This document shows positions 24,469 through 33,535 of a stretch of 64,000 nucleotides of DNA, piece after piece; positions within the stretch are counted from its first letter, which is position 1, and the number at the start of each line of letters is the position of its first letter. The notes under the pieces were generated by a model that saw only the letters and a list, made by a program, of their open reading frames with translations, was not told the DNA's origin and ran no database searches. Position numbers and translations under genes: made by a program. The stretch is from Azoarcus_F sp036734105 (lineage in GTDB: Bacteria; Pseudomonadota; Gammaproteobacteria; Burkholderiales; Rhodocyclaceae): NCBI GenBank assembly GCA_036734105.1, contig DAIMZH010000002.1, forward strand, positions 1 through 64,000, in the 5' to 3' direction.

Positions 24469-26810
24469 CCAAACTTCCTCCGACGAATCACCGCTACCGG
24501 ATCAAGCCCGCGTACCGCCTTCACCACCGGCCTGGCCACAAGCGGAAGAATCAGCAACGCAGGCAACACCACCATCAACGCATCCAGCATCCGGAAGTGG
24601 GTGTCGACGGTCAGCCAGGCCTTGCCAAGCACGCCATTCAGCCCCCATGCGAGCATGATTGCCAACGGCACCGACAACACCACCCCCAGCGCCCCGAGCA
24701 GCAACACCTCCCGACGGATCATGGTGGCAACTGCATTGCGGTGAAAACCGAGTATCTGCAGCAACGCAAAGTCGGTCTGGCGGGTTGCGAACGAAAAAAT
24801 CACGCTGATCAACAAGGTCAACACCGCGACCACCATCGAGAACAAGGTAGCCAGATGCAGAATGCCGGCGATCTCGCGCAGATGCTTTACAAACTCCTTG
24901 GTCACTGCGCCCTTGTCCATGACGCGGGCAACCCAGTCGATATCGAACAAGGTGGCCAGCCCGTTCGGCATGGGCGAATCCACCGCCAGCATTGCTCCGG
25001 TGTTCTGCTCGTCCAGATCGAGCCATTGGCGCACGCCGCCCAGGGTGGCATAGGCTTCGCTGGGCATGACACCCGAAACCACACCGATAAGAATGGGCGC
25101 GAACCCCTCGCGCATACCCTCCACCTGCACCGGCTCGCCAAGGCTGAGGTTCAGCTTGTCGACCACCCTGCGCTCCAGCAGCACAACATCCTGATCCGAC
25201 GGCGTGATCCAGCGACCGGCAATCAGACGCGGCTGGCGCATGGACTCTGCCCGCACCCCAGTCACCAGCACGCTCTCGTTGGCGGCGTCACCAATCACGC
25301 GCACCATGCCGCGCGCAAAGCCCTCGACCCGTGCGCCGGGTACGCGTGCTGTGAGCTCTGGCAGCTCGTCGTCCCAAACCGGCGAGATGAAGTCCACCGT
25401 GTAGTCCCAGCGGTCCGAGGCCAGCCCCTTCACGATGGTGCGCTCAAACGAATACAGCGCCACGAAAAACGAGATGGCAGGTGCCAGCGCCAGCGCGATC
25501 ACCATCACGGTGCCCAGCGCGACCCTGCGATTGCGCATCACGGCACGCAAGGGATAGCGCCACAGCACCGATTTGACAGGGATATCGCCCTGCGCCGGGC
25601 TGGACGAGGCGCCGGTCTCGCGCATCGCATCAACCGGTTGCGCCTGACGCAATACGGACAAGGCCCACGCACCCACGGCAAAGAACAGCAAGCCGCCAAC
25701 AATGACCGCAATGCTGAAGGCCTGCAGACTGAGACGCAGATCCGGCAAGGGCATGCCGATTGCGTTGGCATACTCCATGCCAAAGCCCTTCATCATCAGC
25801 CAGCCTACCAGCAGCGCGGTGATGAGACCCAGCACCAGCACCAGCGCCAGCGGGGCTGCCCAGGCCTGCGCAATGGCCATCCGGCGATAGCCCAGGGCCA
25901 GCAGCACGCCGATGCTGCTGCGGTGAGCCAGCACCCACTGACGCAGCACAAAGGCCAGCACCATGGCACATGCCAGCACCAGAATCGCGCAGATGGCCGG
26001 GGTGAATATCTTGAACGCATCCAGATCCATCTGCAGATACATATGGCCGAACTGCCGCGACAGCGCCACCGACTCCTCAAGGCTCAAGCGCTGACGTGCC
26101 ACGGTTTCGATAGCCTGGATAGTGGAGGCATCAAGATCATGCCCAGCCTGCTGCCCGGCAAACACCACGCTGTTGAGCAAGCGGAAACCCATACGGTCCC
26201 GAATCAAGGCTTCGCTGACCTGCAGCACCGCCAGCGAACCGCGTGACGGCATGAAGAAACCCGGTGCCGCGCCGTCGATGAGATATTCCGAAAACACCGC
26301 CACGCCGCGCACCACCAGCGGAATCCGGTCATGACCAATCTTGACGGTAATCGCGTCTCCAGGGGCAAGCTGATAGTGACGCGCAAAGTTGCGATCAATC
26401 AGAGCGCCCTGCAAGTCGTCACGCGCCGGCACAGCGCCTTCAAGCAGCAAAGGCTTGTTGATCTGCTGCAGTTCGGGGTCCACCGCAATCATCAACGCGG
26501 AAACCCGTTTGGAACCCGCAGCCTCATAGCTGCCGGACAACAGCAAGCGGGGCTCCCAGTCAGTCACCCCGTCTACCGAGCCAAAGTCCGGCACATTCAG
26601 TTCGTCCTCGGGAACAAAGCGGATCTCATGGCTGGCGACCCGGGTGTCGTCATAGAGCGTGTCCCGGTAGTCAAAAAAACCGTTTATCGCCGAATACACG
26701 CCGGTAAACACACCGGCTGCAATCCCGAGAATCAGCACGGTGGCAAACAGGCGCCCGCGAATCTGCTTGAGCTCACGCCACAGATAAGTCTGTATCTGTC
26801 TTTCAGCCAT
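24465..26810 (-). CDS. FtsX-type ABC exporter permease (MacB/LolC-like)
   Basis: Inner-membrane protein of 781 residues with two FtsX repeats: TM near 20, a periplasmic MacB_PCD-like domain, three TMs at about 265-400, TM at about 430, a second periplasmic domain, and three TMs near 650-770. This duplicated architecture belongs to mechanotransmission-type ABC systems that move lipids, lipoproteins or hydrophobic compounds out of the inner membrane. It starts 3 nt after the ATPase gene and overlaps the LolA-like gene, so the three act together. Confidence 0.9.
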   Translation of the reverse strand: MAERQIQTYLWRELKQIRGRLFATVLILGIAAGVFTGVYSAINGFFDYRDTLYDDTRVASHEIRFVPEDELNVPDFGSVDGVTDWEPRLLLSGSYEAAGSKRVSALMIAVDPELQQINKPLLLEGAVPARDDLQGALIDRNFARHYQLAPGDAITVKIGHDRIPLVVRGVAVFSEYLIDGAAPGFFMPSRGSLAVLQVSEALIRDRMGFRLLNSVVFAGQQAGHDLDASTIQAIETVARQRLSLEESVALSRQFGHMYLQMDLDAFKIFTPAICAILVLACAMVLAFVLRQWVLAHRSSIGVLLALGYRRMAIAQAWAAPLALVLVLGLITALLVGWLMMKGFGMEYANAIGMPLPDLRLSLQAFSIAVIVGGLLFFAVGAWALSVLRQAQPVDAMRETGASSSPAQGDIPVKSVLWRYPLRAVMRNRRVALGTVMVIALALAPAISFFVALYSFERTIVKGLASDRWDYTVDFISPVWDDELPELTARVPGARVEGFARGMVRVIGDAANESVLVTGVRAESMRQPRLIAGRWITPSDQDVVLLERRVVDKLNLSLGEPVQVEGMREGFAPILIGVVSGVMPSEAYATLGGVRQWLDLDEQNTGAMLAVDSPMPNGLATLFDIDWVARVMDKGAVTKEFVKHLREIAGILHLATLFSMVVAVLTLLISVIFSFATRQTDFALLQILGFHRNAVATMIRREVLLLGALGVVLSVPLAIMLAWGLNGVLGKAWLTVDTHFRMLDALMVVLPALLILPLVARPVVKAVRGLDPVAVIRRRKFG

Positions 26811-26813
26811 GGC

Positions 26814-27512
26814 TCAAGCTCCCTCGACCAGGCGACCCTCGAACATGCGCAGCACCCGGTCAAAGCGTTGCGCCATTTTCTCGTTGTGAGTGACCACCAG
26901 CAAGGCCACGCCATTTGAGCGGGTCTGCTCTATCAGTTGCTCAAGCACCAGCTCGCCAGTGGTGGCGTCCAGGTTGCCCGTGGGTTCATCAGCAAGCAGA
27001 ACGGCTGGTGACTTGATCAAGGCCCGCGCAATCGCCACACGCTGCTGCTCTCCACCGGACAACTGCGCCGGAAAGGCATTTGCCCTCGCCCCCAGGCCAA
27101 GCCCGGTCAGCAAGCTCATGGCTTGCTCGTCACTGCAGGCCAGCCCTGCCGCCTCGGCACCGGCAAGCACGTTTTCGAGTGCGGTCAGCGTGGAGATGAG
27201 GTTGTAGAACTGAAAGATCACGCCCACGGTGTTGCGGCGATAGTCGTCGCGCGCAGCCTGATCATTCGGCCCTATCGTGAAACCACCCGCCTTGATCACG
27301 CCCTGGTCAGCCACATCCAGCCCGGCCAGCAGATTGAGCAAGGTAGTCTTGCCTGCGCCAGACGGCCCCAGCAAGGCCACACACTGGCCCGGAAACAACT
27401 CTACCGACACATCGTCCAGCACACGCCTGCGCTGTTCGCCGTCTCCCACATGGCGCACAAGGTTTTGAGCGTGCACTGCTGCATTCGTCACCACTGGTTC
27501 AGCACATTTCAT
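26814..27512 (-). CDS. ABC exporter ATPase (LolD/MacB-type)
   Basis: ATP-binding subunit of 232 residues with Walker A GPSGAGKTT, Q-loop FQFYNL, signature LSGGEQQRVAIARAL, Walker B LLADEPTGNLD and H-loop VTHNEK. The FQFYNLI..LTALENV pattern is the LolD/MacB group that partners FtsX permeases. The ATG at 27512 has GAGGAG upstream and follows the OsmC stop by 9 nt, which ties the export set to the upstream amino-acid importer and biosynthetic genes. Confidence 0.95.
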   Translation of the reverse strand: MKCAEPVVTNAAVHAQNLVRHVGDGEQRRRVLDDVSVELFPGQCVALLGPSGAGKTTLLNLLAGLDVADQGVIKAGGFTIGPNDQAARDDYRRNTVGVIFQFYNLISTLTALENVLAGAEAAGLACSDEQAMSLLTGLGLGARANAFPAQLSGGEQQRVAIARALIKSPAVLLADEPTGNLDATTGELVLEQLIEQTRSNGVALLVVTHNEKMAQRFDRVLRMFEGRLVEGA

Positions 27513-27521
27513 GATCGCTCC

Positions 27522-28007
27522 TCACACACCACTCTGACTGCCATCATCAACCTGCCAGTCGACCTTGACCTCAACCTGGATAGCCCCCTCAAGCGAGGAG
27601 CACACCGTGCAATGCTTGCGAAACGCATCGGCACAGCGCTGCTTCATGGTCGCGCTCTGCTCATGCAGAAGCTGAGGTGACAGCAGCACCTCGATGCGGC
27701 GTATTCGAGGCAGCCCCTCGTCGTTGGGTGCCACCACCGACACCGCATCAACCGCCATGCCTGTCAGCGGCATCGCCGCATGCCGACAGATTTCGGTGAG
27801 GCTTGCAGCCAGGCAATGACCCACTGCGCTTGCCAGCAAAGCCGGGGTGGATGGAGCCGATGCATCGCCTACCGGATCGGGTTCATCGGAATAGAACACC
27901 TCACCATGCAATCGATCGCCCTCATAGGCCTGAGAGCGGAACTGGAAGCGCTCCATGAGTTCCATCCTGACACCGAAGTGGCGCTCAGCCTGGTTTCGCA
28001 TGTGCAT
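27522..28007 (-). CDS. OsmC/Ohr-family protein
   Basis: Protein of about 161 residues (start ATG at 28007 with GGGGA upstream; the longer reading is shadow of the permease gene). The two reactive cysteines of the OsmC fold are in AVGHCLAAS and RKHCTVC. The family reduces organic hydroperoxides or binds electrophilic ligands. It overlaps the permease stop by 23 nt and lies inside the long operon, so it may protect against a reactive product or peroxide of that pathway (inference). Confidence 0.8.
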   Translation of the reverse strand: MHMRNQAERHFGVRMELMERFQFRSQAYEGDRLHGEVFYSDEPDPVGDASAPSTPALLASAVGHCLAASLTEICRHAAMPLTGMAVDAVSVVAPNDEGLPRIRRIEVLLSPQLLHEQSATMKQRCADAFRKHCTVCSSLEGAIQVEVKVDWQVDDGSQSGV

Positions 28008-28722
28008 GAATATCCCCTTTGTTGAGTGAAAGTGAATCATCGGAAGGCCGATGAATGTCCAGCCGGGCACACAGCGCCCGACCGACAAATGAAATGAGCT
28101 GACAACCAAGGATGAAGCAGACCGCAACCACCAGATACCAGTACAAAAGCCTGGAGGGTTCGCGCTCGGCCGCGATCATGGCGATATGCAGGACATCGCT
28201 GACACCCACCATGAAAAGGATCGAGGTGTCCTTGAAAAGCGATGTGGCAAAGCTGGTGGACGAACGTATGCTCCGGCGCAACATCTGCGGCAACACAATG
28301 GCGTGGGACCACTGCAACTGACTCATGCCCAGCCCGCGCGCGGCCTCCAGTTCAAGCCGTGGCACCGCGCGCGCACCGGTGAGCAACATGTCCGACAGGC
28401 TGACCGCTGCATAAACCGACAAAGCCAGCGCCGCCAGGCCAAGCGGCGCGGCCGGTTGCCCGGTCAGCAAGGGCCACAACAGCACACACCAGAAGGCCAC
28501 CAGCAACACCGGCACCGAGCGCATCACCGCAGCCATTGCCGACAAGGGCGCGGCCAACCAGAGTGGCCCGGCAAAACGGAGCAAGGCAAGCGGCACCGCC
28601 AGCACATAGCCAGCCACAAAGGCAATGGCAAAAACCGTCAGATTGGCGGCAAACCCGCCCACCGCTGCCGGTGCATCCGCACCACCGCTAAGCAACACCA
28701 GCAAAAACCCGTCCATGGTCAC
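27985..28722 (-). CDS. Polar amino-acid ABC transporter permease (second)
   Basis: Inner-membrane HisM/GlnP-like permease of 245 residues with five hydrophobic segments and the EAA loop ELEAARGLGMSQLQWSHAIVLPQ that contacts the ATPase. The following LFKDTSILFMVGVSDV segment is typical of amino-acid importers. It starts in a 4-nt overlap with the first permease gene and ends inside the OsmC start. Confidence 0.9.
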   Translation of the reverse strand: MTMDGFLLVLLSGGADAPAAVGGFAANLTVFAIAFVAGYVLAVPLALLRFAGPLWLAAPLSAMAAVMRSVPVLLVAFWCVLLWPLLTGQPAAPLGLAALALSVYAAVSLSDMLLTGARAVPRLELEAARGLGMSQLQWSHAIVLPQMLRRSIRSSTSFATSLFKDTSILFMVGVSDVLHIAMIAAEREPSRLLYWYLVVAVCFILGCQLISFVGRALCARLDIHRPSDDSLSLNKGDIHAHAKPG

Positions 28723-29429
28723 AACTGGCTCCCGACTGGCGTGGTGATCCGCTGGTATCTCGCGGCAATCAGGGCAAGGCCCAAACCCAGCACCACATAA
28801 GCCAGGGAGATGGCGACGGTGACCTCAATGCCACGGAAGGTGATCGACTCGATCTGCTGTGCCGCCCACATCATCTCGGGCACGCCAATGGCCATGCACA
28901 GCGCGGTGTTCTTGAGCACATGAACGCTGCGGTTGAGCAAGGCCGGAAAGGCAAAGCGCAAGGCCTGCGGCAGCACGCAGTGGCACAGCGCATCGCGCTC
29001 GGTAAGCCCACAGGCGATTGCGGCGTCACGCTCGTCACGCGGTACTGCCCGGATACCATCCGACAAGGCATCGGCCACATAAGTGGCATTGTCCACAGTA
29101 AGCGCGAGCACCGCACACAACAAACCGAAAGACAGTAAATCCAGCCCAAAAGGAATTTCAAATCCGCCGGTCAGCAAGGGTAAACCGCCGTAAAACAGCA
29201 ATAACCAGAACAAACAGGGCAAGCATCGAGCGCCATTGCCCCACAGCCGTGCCAACACGCCCGGCAAACCACTCACCGCCTGCAGCATGGCCAGCACCGC
29301 CCCCAGGAGCAGCGAGGCCAGCACCGCCAACAGGCCGATAAAAATCGTCCACCCGAAACCTTCCAGCAGCCATTGGGCAAACTGAGGATTGAGCAATATT
29401 GACCAATCGAATTCGTAGTGCAGGTTCAT
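28719..29429 (-). CDS. Polar amino-acid ABC transporter permease (first)
   Basis: Permease of 236 residues related to GltJ/GlnP. The N-terminus MNLHYEFDWSILL and the EAA loop RDERDAAIACGLTERDAL are family-like; the VLKNTALCMAIGVPEM segment is the hydrophobic motif after the EAA loop. The ATG at 29429 overlaps the end of the ATPase gene whose middle lies in the sequence gap. It pairs with the next permease to form the membrane channel. Confidence 0.9.
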   Translation of the reverse strand: MNLHYEFDWSILLNPQFAQWLLEGFGWTIFIGLLAVLASLLLGAVLAMLQAVSGLPGVLARLWGNGARCLPCLFWLLLFYGGLPLLTGGFEIPFGLDLLSFGLLCAVLALTVDNATYVADALSDGIRAVPRDERDAAIACGLTERDALCHCVLPQALRFAFPALLNRSVHVLKNTALCMAIGVPEMMWAAQQIESITFRGIEVTVAISLAYVVLGLGLALIAARYQRITTPVGSQL

Positions 29430-30054
29430 GCCGGAACCCGGTTACCCGAGCCCANNNNNNNNNNNNNNNNNNNNNNNNNNNNNNNNNNNNNNNNNNNNNN
29501 NNNNNNNNNNNNNNNNNNNNNNNNNNNNNNNNNNNNNNNNNNNNNNNNNNNNNNGAGGTAGGCTCATCAAGCAGCAACACCGAGGGCTCCAGCGCCATGC
29601 TGCGGGCCACCGCCACCCGTTGACGCTCGCCGCCCGACAGGCTGTGCGGCAGGGCATCGCCACGATCCGCCAGGCCTACGCCGTAAAGCGCATCCCTGGC
29701 GCACTCGTTGGCCTGTTGCCGGTTGAGCTTTTTGACCAGCCGCAACGGCATGGCAACGTTGTCTACCGCGCTGAGATGAGAGAACAGCGGAGAACTCTGC
29801 AATACCATGCCGACGCGACTTCTCAACTCGGGAAGGTCGACCGGCTGACGTACGATCGACTCGCCATCGATGCGGATATCACCTTCATCAATGGGCTCGG
29901 TGCGGTTGATGGTCCGCAGCAGGGTCGACTTTCCGGAACCGCTGCGGCCACACACCGCCAGCACTTCACCTGGCTCAGCGGTCAGTGAAACATCGGCAAA
30001 CAAGCGTCGCGCACCCAGCACGCGAGCAATGGCATTCAGTTCGACCCGTGGCAT
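29426..30054 (-). CDS. Polar amino-acid ABC transporter ATPase (interrupted by sequence gap)
   Basis: GlnQ-type ATPase. The first 166 residues are visible: Walker A GRSGSGKST, Q-loop VLQSSPLF, signature LSGGERQRVAVARS and Walker B LLLDEPT, after which the 100 N begin. The end is visible as GSGNRVPA and a TGA at 29426-29428 that overlaps the next ATG (ATGA). The start frame and end frame differ when the gap is counted as 100 nt, and too little room is left for the D-loop, H-loop and C-terminus (about 75 residues). The true gap must therefore be longer, roughly 200 nt. Confidence 0.85.
29455..29554. other. Assembly gap (100 N)
   Basis: Exactly 100 unresolved bases inside the ABC ATPase gene. 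The round number and the frame mismatch on either side show it is a nominal scaffold spacer, not a measured length. Confidence 1.
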
Positions 30055-30059
30055 GACGC

Positions 30060-30920
30060 TTACTCCGGCCAGATGAAGCGGGTGTCCGCGAACACGTCGG
30101 CGGGCAGCCGTGGGCGTGCGTCGTGGGCCATGGGGTAGCGTCCGCTGGAGCCAAACCAGCTTTCGTAAATAGCGTCGTATTCGCCACTGGCGATCAGGTC
30201 CTGCAGGGCAAAGCTCACCGCATCACGCCACTTGCTGTCGTTGGGCGGCACCCCGATTGAATACAGACCCGGGCTGTGCCCTTTGCCAACCAGTCCGAAA
30301 AACGCAAGCTCATCGCCGGCAAGGGCAGCAATGATCGGGCTGTCCTGATAGAAGGCGTCCGCCTTGCCTTGCCTCACAGCCAGCATGCAGTCGGCGTTTC
30401 TCTGCAGAGACAGCATGCGAGGTGCGGCACCGCCAAAGGCCTCGATCAGCGCAGGTGCTGCGGTAAAGGCGTTGGACCCCTGGTTAACGCAGATTGTCTT
30501 GCCGCCAAGTTCGTCGATATCGCCAAAGCGCCCGGCTTTTGCCACAAAGACCTTGGCCGTCCAGAGATAGGCGGGAGCAGCAAAATCGATTTGTTCGTCC
30601 CGGCTTCGGGTGTGGCTCAGGTTGGACAGCGTCATGTCGATCTGACCATTTGCCAGATACGCTACCCGGGTCCGGTTGTTGACCTGAACCCGCTCCAGTC
30701 GAACTCCGAGTGCGCGAGCCACGGCCCCGGCCAGGTCGACATCAAAACCGACCCATTTACCATCGGCATCAATATAGTTCATGGGCGGCGTGTCGTTGCC
30801 GACGCCCACCCTGACCACACCGGACGACTTGACCCGGTCGAGAATGGAGTTCGCATGAGCAGACAACGCAGCCACGGACAACAGCACAAAGACACTAGCA
30901 AAGAGAACGTAGCGTTTCAT
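30060..30920 (-). CDS. Polar amino-acid ABC transporter substrate-binding protein
   Basis: Periplasmic SBP_bac_3 protein of about 286 residues. The signal peptide MKRYVLFASVFVLLSVAALSA ends in HA-NS, with no lipobox. Family blocks are VVRVGVGNDTPPMNY, GFDVDLAGAVA, IDMTLSNLSHTRSR and FYQDSP. I prefer the ATG at 30920 (GGTGAA upstream); an ATG at 30932 is possible. It overlaps the end of the reductase gene by 26 nt, and the ATPase follows after 5 nt. The ligand is probably an amino acid or amino-acid-like compound. Confidence 0.9.
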   Translation of the reverse strand: MKRYVLFASVFVLLSVAALSAHANSILDRVKSSGVVRVGVGNDTPPMNYIDADGKWVGFDVDLAGAVARALGVRLERVQVNNRTRVAYLANGQIDMTLSNLSHTRSRDEQIDFAAPAYLWTAKVFVAKAGRFGDIDELGGKTICVNQGSNAFTAAPALIEAFGGAAPRMLSLQRNADCMLAVRQGKADAFYQDSPIIAALAGDELAFFGLVGKGHSPGLYSIGVPPNDSKWRDAVSFALQDLIASGEYDAIYESWFGSSGRYPMAHDARPRLPADVFADTRFIWPE

Positions 30921-32112
30921 TGGTTTCACCATTATCAGTTCCAAGAAATACAAGATGGGTGTTGGCTGCGAGCCGCGCGGCGTGGCGCAACCGGAACTGC
31001 TCCAGCGTGTTCGAAGCAGCCACAAAGCGGTCCTGGCAGCGCTGCACGGTGTCCACGGTGGCGTGATTGAAGCTGAGGTGTCCGGCTGCCTCAAGCGCGT
31101 TCATCCAGCCACGTTCGAAGCACCAGTGGTGCGAGCCGATCTCTAGATTGACCTGCGCAAAGGTCAGATAAGCGCGCTGCCGCATGTCAATGGCCTTGAG
31201 GTCGACGTCCTCGAAGCGGGGGTAAATGAGAATCCGCTCGGGCTGCACGACCGCTGCCCACATGCGCCAAAGCTCGCGCATGCTGGGTGCGGATTCTTCG
31301 TTCGAGACGATATTGACCACGCTGTAATCAGGCACAAAGCGCAAGCACGCCAGCAAGCTGCGCTGCCATGCATCCTGATGCAACAGGTTCAGCGGCGCTT
31401 CTGGTGCAACCGTGTGGATTTCGGCGTGATACTTGCTCGTCATCAGCCTCTCCAGCCCCATCCATTGCTGATAGAGGCCGTAGCGCTTGCCGCTGTATCT
31501 GCCTGTTGCGGTATCACCGATGAGTATGGAGGGGCGCAGAATCAACCACGGAACCTGCGACGCCGCCAGCTCATGCTCGGCAATGCGCTTTGACCGGGTG
31601 TAGGGAGTCGGGTCATCGGGTGGCTCATCAAGCAGGCACTCCGCTATGGCGTCCTGCCTGTAGCCACCGGCATACGAGGTGGACACATAGGTCAGGCGCT
31701 GAACGCCAGCCGACAGCGCAGCGAGCGACAACAGCCGTGTGTAGTCCTGATTGACCGCCTGCAATGCAGCCTCGTCGTAGTAATCGACGCAGCCCGCACA
31801 ATGCACGATCTCATCCACGCGCGCTTCTGTCAGCAGGCTGGCCAACCGGTCTGCGGTCGCATCTGCCACTTCGGGCCACTCCACCCACTCCAGCCTGTCG
31901 ACTGCATCGGCCTGACTGCCAAGCGCGCTCAACTCAAGCTCTATCGATGAGCGTATCTCAGCCTGACGCGACAGCGAGCGCAATGGAATGACAACCGCGG
32001 CGGCACCGGCATGCAGCAGCGCTGCAACGCTCAGCATGCCTACATAGCCGCCAGCGCCTGTCACCAGAAAGCGTTTTTCGATGTTTCGAGGCGTTGGCAG
32101 CAGTGTCTTCAT
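30895..32112 (-). CDS. Thioester-reductase-type NAD(P)-dependent SDR (male-sterility/NAD_binding_4 fold)
   Basis: Extended short-chain dehydrogenase of about 405 residues. The Rossmann motif is TGAGGYVG (about 18-25). It also shows IVHCAGCVDYY, a catalytic Ser/Thr in YVSTSYAGG, Tyr and Lys in YTRSK and LRPSILIGD with TG. This arrangement is that of the reductase domains that release acyl-thioesters as aldehydes in carboxylic acid reductases and NRPS/PKS. Here it stands alone. Start: the ATG at 32112 shares a base with the preceding stop (TGATG). Lying four genes after an aldehyde-deformylating-oxygenase homologue, it could make that enzyme's aldehyde (inference). Confidence 0.75.
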   Translation of the reverse strand: MKTLLPTPRNIEKRFLVTGAGGYVGMLSVAALLHAGAAAVVIPLRSLSRQAEIRSSIELELSALGSQADAVDRLEWVEWPEVADATADRLASLLTEARVDEIVHCAGCVDYYDEAALQAVNQDYTRLLSLAALSAGVQRLTYVSTSYAGGYRQDAIAECLLDEPPDDPTPYTRSKRIAEHELAASQVPWLILRPSILIGDTATGRYSGKRYGLYQQWMGLERLMTSKYHAEIHTVAPEAPLNLLHQDAWQRSLLACLRFVPDYSVVNIVSNEESAPSMRELWRMWAAVVQPERILIYPRFEDVDLKAIDMRQRAYLTFAQVNLEIGSHHWCFERGWMNALEAAGHLSFNHATVDTVQRCQDRFVAASNTLEQFRLRHAARLAANTHLVFLGTDNGETNETLRSLC

Positions 32113-32543
32113 CACGCCACCATTCGACGGTTGCGAAGTTCCTGCACCCGGCTGACAACCTGATCTGCCGTTGGCGATCCGCCATAAAAGGCAATCTGAC
32201 GATCGATGATGACCACCGGAAACACGCCCATGCCATGTTGTGTAAACAAGGCCATGACCTGTTCAATCACCCTGCGGGATGCTTCGTCATAGTGCGCGGG
32301 GACACCCATGGCGAGCTTTTGCGCATCGGTTGCCGAAACCACGACTGGCCTTGTCGGCTCACCAAGCGTCTGCATTCCCTGCGTCACCGCAGCAATGGTC
32401 GCGTCATCGGCACTTTCGGAGCCTGGCATGCAGCAGGCCATGGAAATGACCGCAACCGCATTGGGTTGCAAGGCCTGCTCGATGGGCGGAGACCCGGTCT
32501 TGCCTTCGGGCTTGGAACTGCAGCAGGGCAGCCACTTGAACAT
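32112..32543 (-). CDS. ArsD-like thioredoxin-fold protein with paired cysteines
   Basis: Small protein of 143 residues with two CC pairs, C7-C8 (WLPCCSS) and C37-C38 (SMACCMPG). The C-terminal half (GVFPVVIIDRQIAFYGGSPT) resembles ArsD, the arsenite metallochaperone, whose FDPAMCC motif binds As(III). The second pair sits at the start of the core fold, as in ArsD; the first pair is an extra N-terminal site. It has AAAGGAG ahead of its ATG, lies 21 nt after the ArsP-type permease and overlaps the reductase start. Metal(loid) specificity is inferred from context. Confidence 0.65.
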   Translation of the reverse strand: MFKWLPCCSSKPEGKTGSPPIEQALQPNAVAVISMACCMPGSESADDATIAAVTQGMQTLGEPTRPVVVSATDAQKLAMGVPAHYDEASRRVIEQVMALFTQHGMGVFPVVIIDRQIAFYGGSPTADQVVSRVQELRNRRMVA

Positions 32544-32564
32544 GTTCTTACTCCTTTGATTTGA

Positions 32565-33500
32565 TTAAATGTACAAAGCGTTTGGCAAGAGATACTGCAA
32601 GCCAAGCCCAAGTAATGTCGCCACCACAATCATGCCCAGCACATAGGCAAGGATGAGAGGCCACCGGAACACCCGGCCGAGCATGATCAACTCGGGCGCG
32701 CTAGTCCCGACCCCGGCCACTATCAGCGCCACCACGGCGCCAACCGGCACACCTTTTGCAATCAGCGCCAGTCCCATTGGCACAACCATTGCCGGCGACA
32801 GATAGAAGGGAACCGCAAGTGCCGCCAGCACCGGGATGAGTACGGGAGCCGGGAGTCGCTCATTGAGGCTGGTGATCCACTCGTCCGGCAACACGCCATA
32901 CAGCAGGCCACCAGCGAGAATGCCCAGCGCAAGCCACGGAAAGGCACGACGCAGCTCTCCCATGGCGCTGATCGCGCCAAAGCTCAGACGCAGCCGCCAC
33001 GGTGTGCTCTGCTTCTCATTGACCAGGGAGGCGGCCGCCAGCGAGCTGCTTGCGCTCGACGTGTGCCCGATCGTCACATAGCGCCCCAGGCCCAGCGACG
33101 CAGCAGCCAGCCCCATTGCCATGGACAAAGCAGTGGCGAGCACCAGAAAGACAAAGGCACCCAGCCAGTCGCCGCGAATCACGAAGAGCAGCAGAATCCC
33201 TTCGTTGATGACGGGTGACGACACCAGAAAGGTCATGGACGCGGCAAACGCAACCCGCGCCTGCAGCAAACCGATCAGCACCGGCACAGTGGAGCACGAA
33301 CAGAACGGCGTTACCGCACCGGCAAAGGCGGCCCACGCCGACCCCCGGATTGGCGGCTGACCTGCCAGCCGCCCCATCACCTGCTGACCCGCCCGGTTTT
33401 GTTGAATCAACACCACCAGAAAGGTCACGGCGAAATACAGGATGACCAGCAGGCTACCCTGGATCAGTACGAAGCTTAAGGCCTGCTCCAGACTCGACAT
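32565..33500 (-). CDS. ArsP-type permease (PF03773 family)
   Basis: Inner-membrane protein of 311 residues with about eight hydrophobic segments and the family motif TPFCSCSTVPVLIGLL (about 64-79) followed by FLVSSPVINEG. The CSCS cysteines are those implicated in trivalent organoarsenical binding in characterised ArsP proteins; related permeases with unknown cargo exist (YraQ). It lies between the ferritin-like oxygenase gene and the ArsD-like gene. No ArsR, ArsC, ArsB or ArsM gene is nearby, so this is not a standard ars operon. Confidence 0.8.
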   Translation of the reverse strand: MSSLEQALSFVLIQGSLLVILYFAVTFLVVLIQQNRAGQQVMGRLAGQPPIRGSAWAAFAGAVTPFCSCSTVPVLIGLLQARVAFAASMTFLVSSPVINEGILLLFVIRGDWLGAFVFLVLATALSMAMGLAAASLGLGRYVTIGHTSSASSSLAAASLVNEKQSTPWRLRLSFGAISAMGELRRAFPWLALGILAGGLLYGVLPDEWITSLNERLPAPVLIPVLAALAVPFYLSPAMVVPMGLALIAKGVPVGAVVALIVAGVGTSAPELIMLGRVFRWPLILAYVLGMIVVATLLGLGLQYLLPNALYI

Positions 33501-33535
33501 CTATCTTGCCCTCGTGTGCTGCCAGTTGAGTTGGA

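Noticed and set aside
24402..26246. Long open frame opposite the FtsX gene
   Set aside because: Antisense shadow with His/Gln-rich composition; the FtsX frame is supported by topology and operon context.
29158..29425. Apparent extension of the ABC ATPase frame beyond the N gap
   Set aside because: The reading after the gap is out of frame with the real ATPase end and overlaps the permease gene; it exists only because the gap is set at 100 nt.
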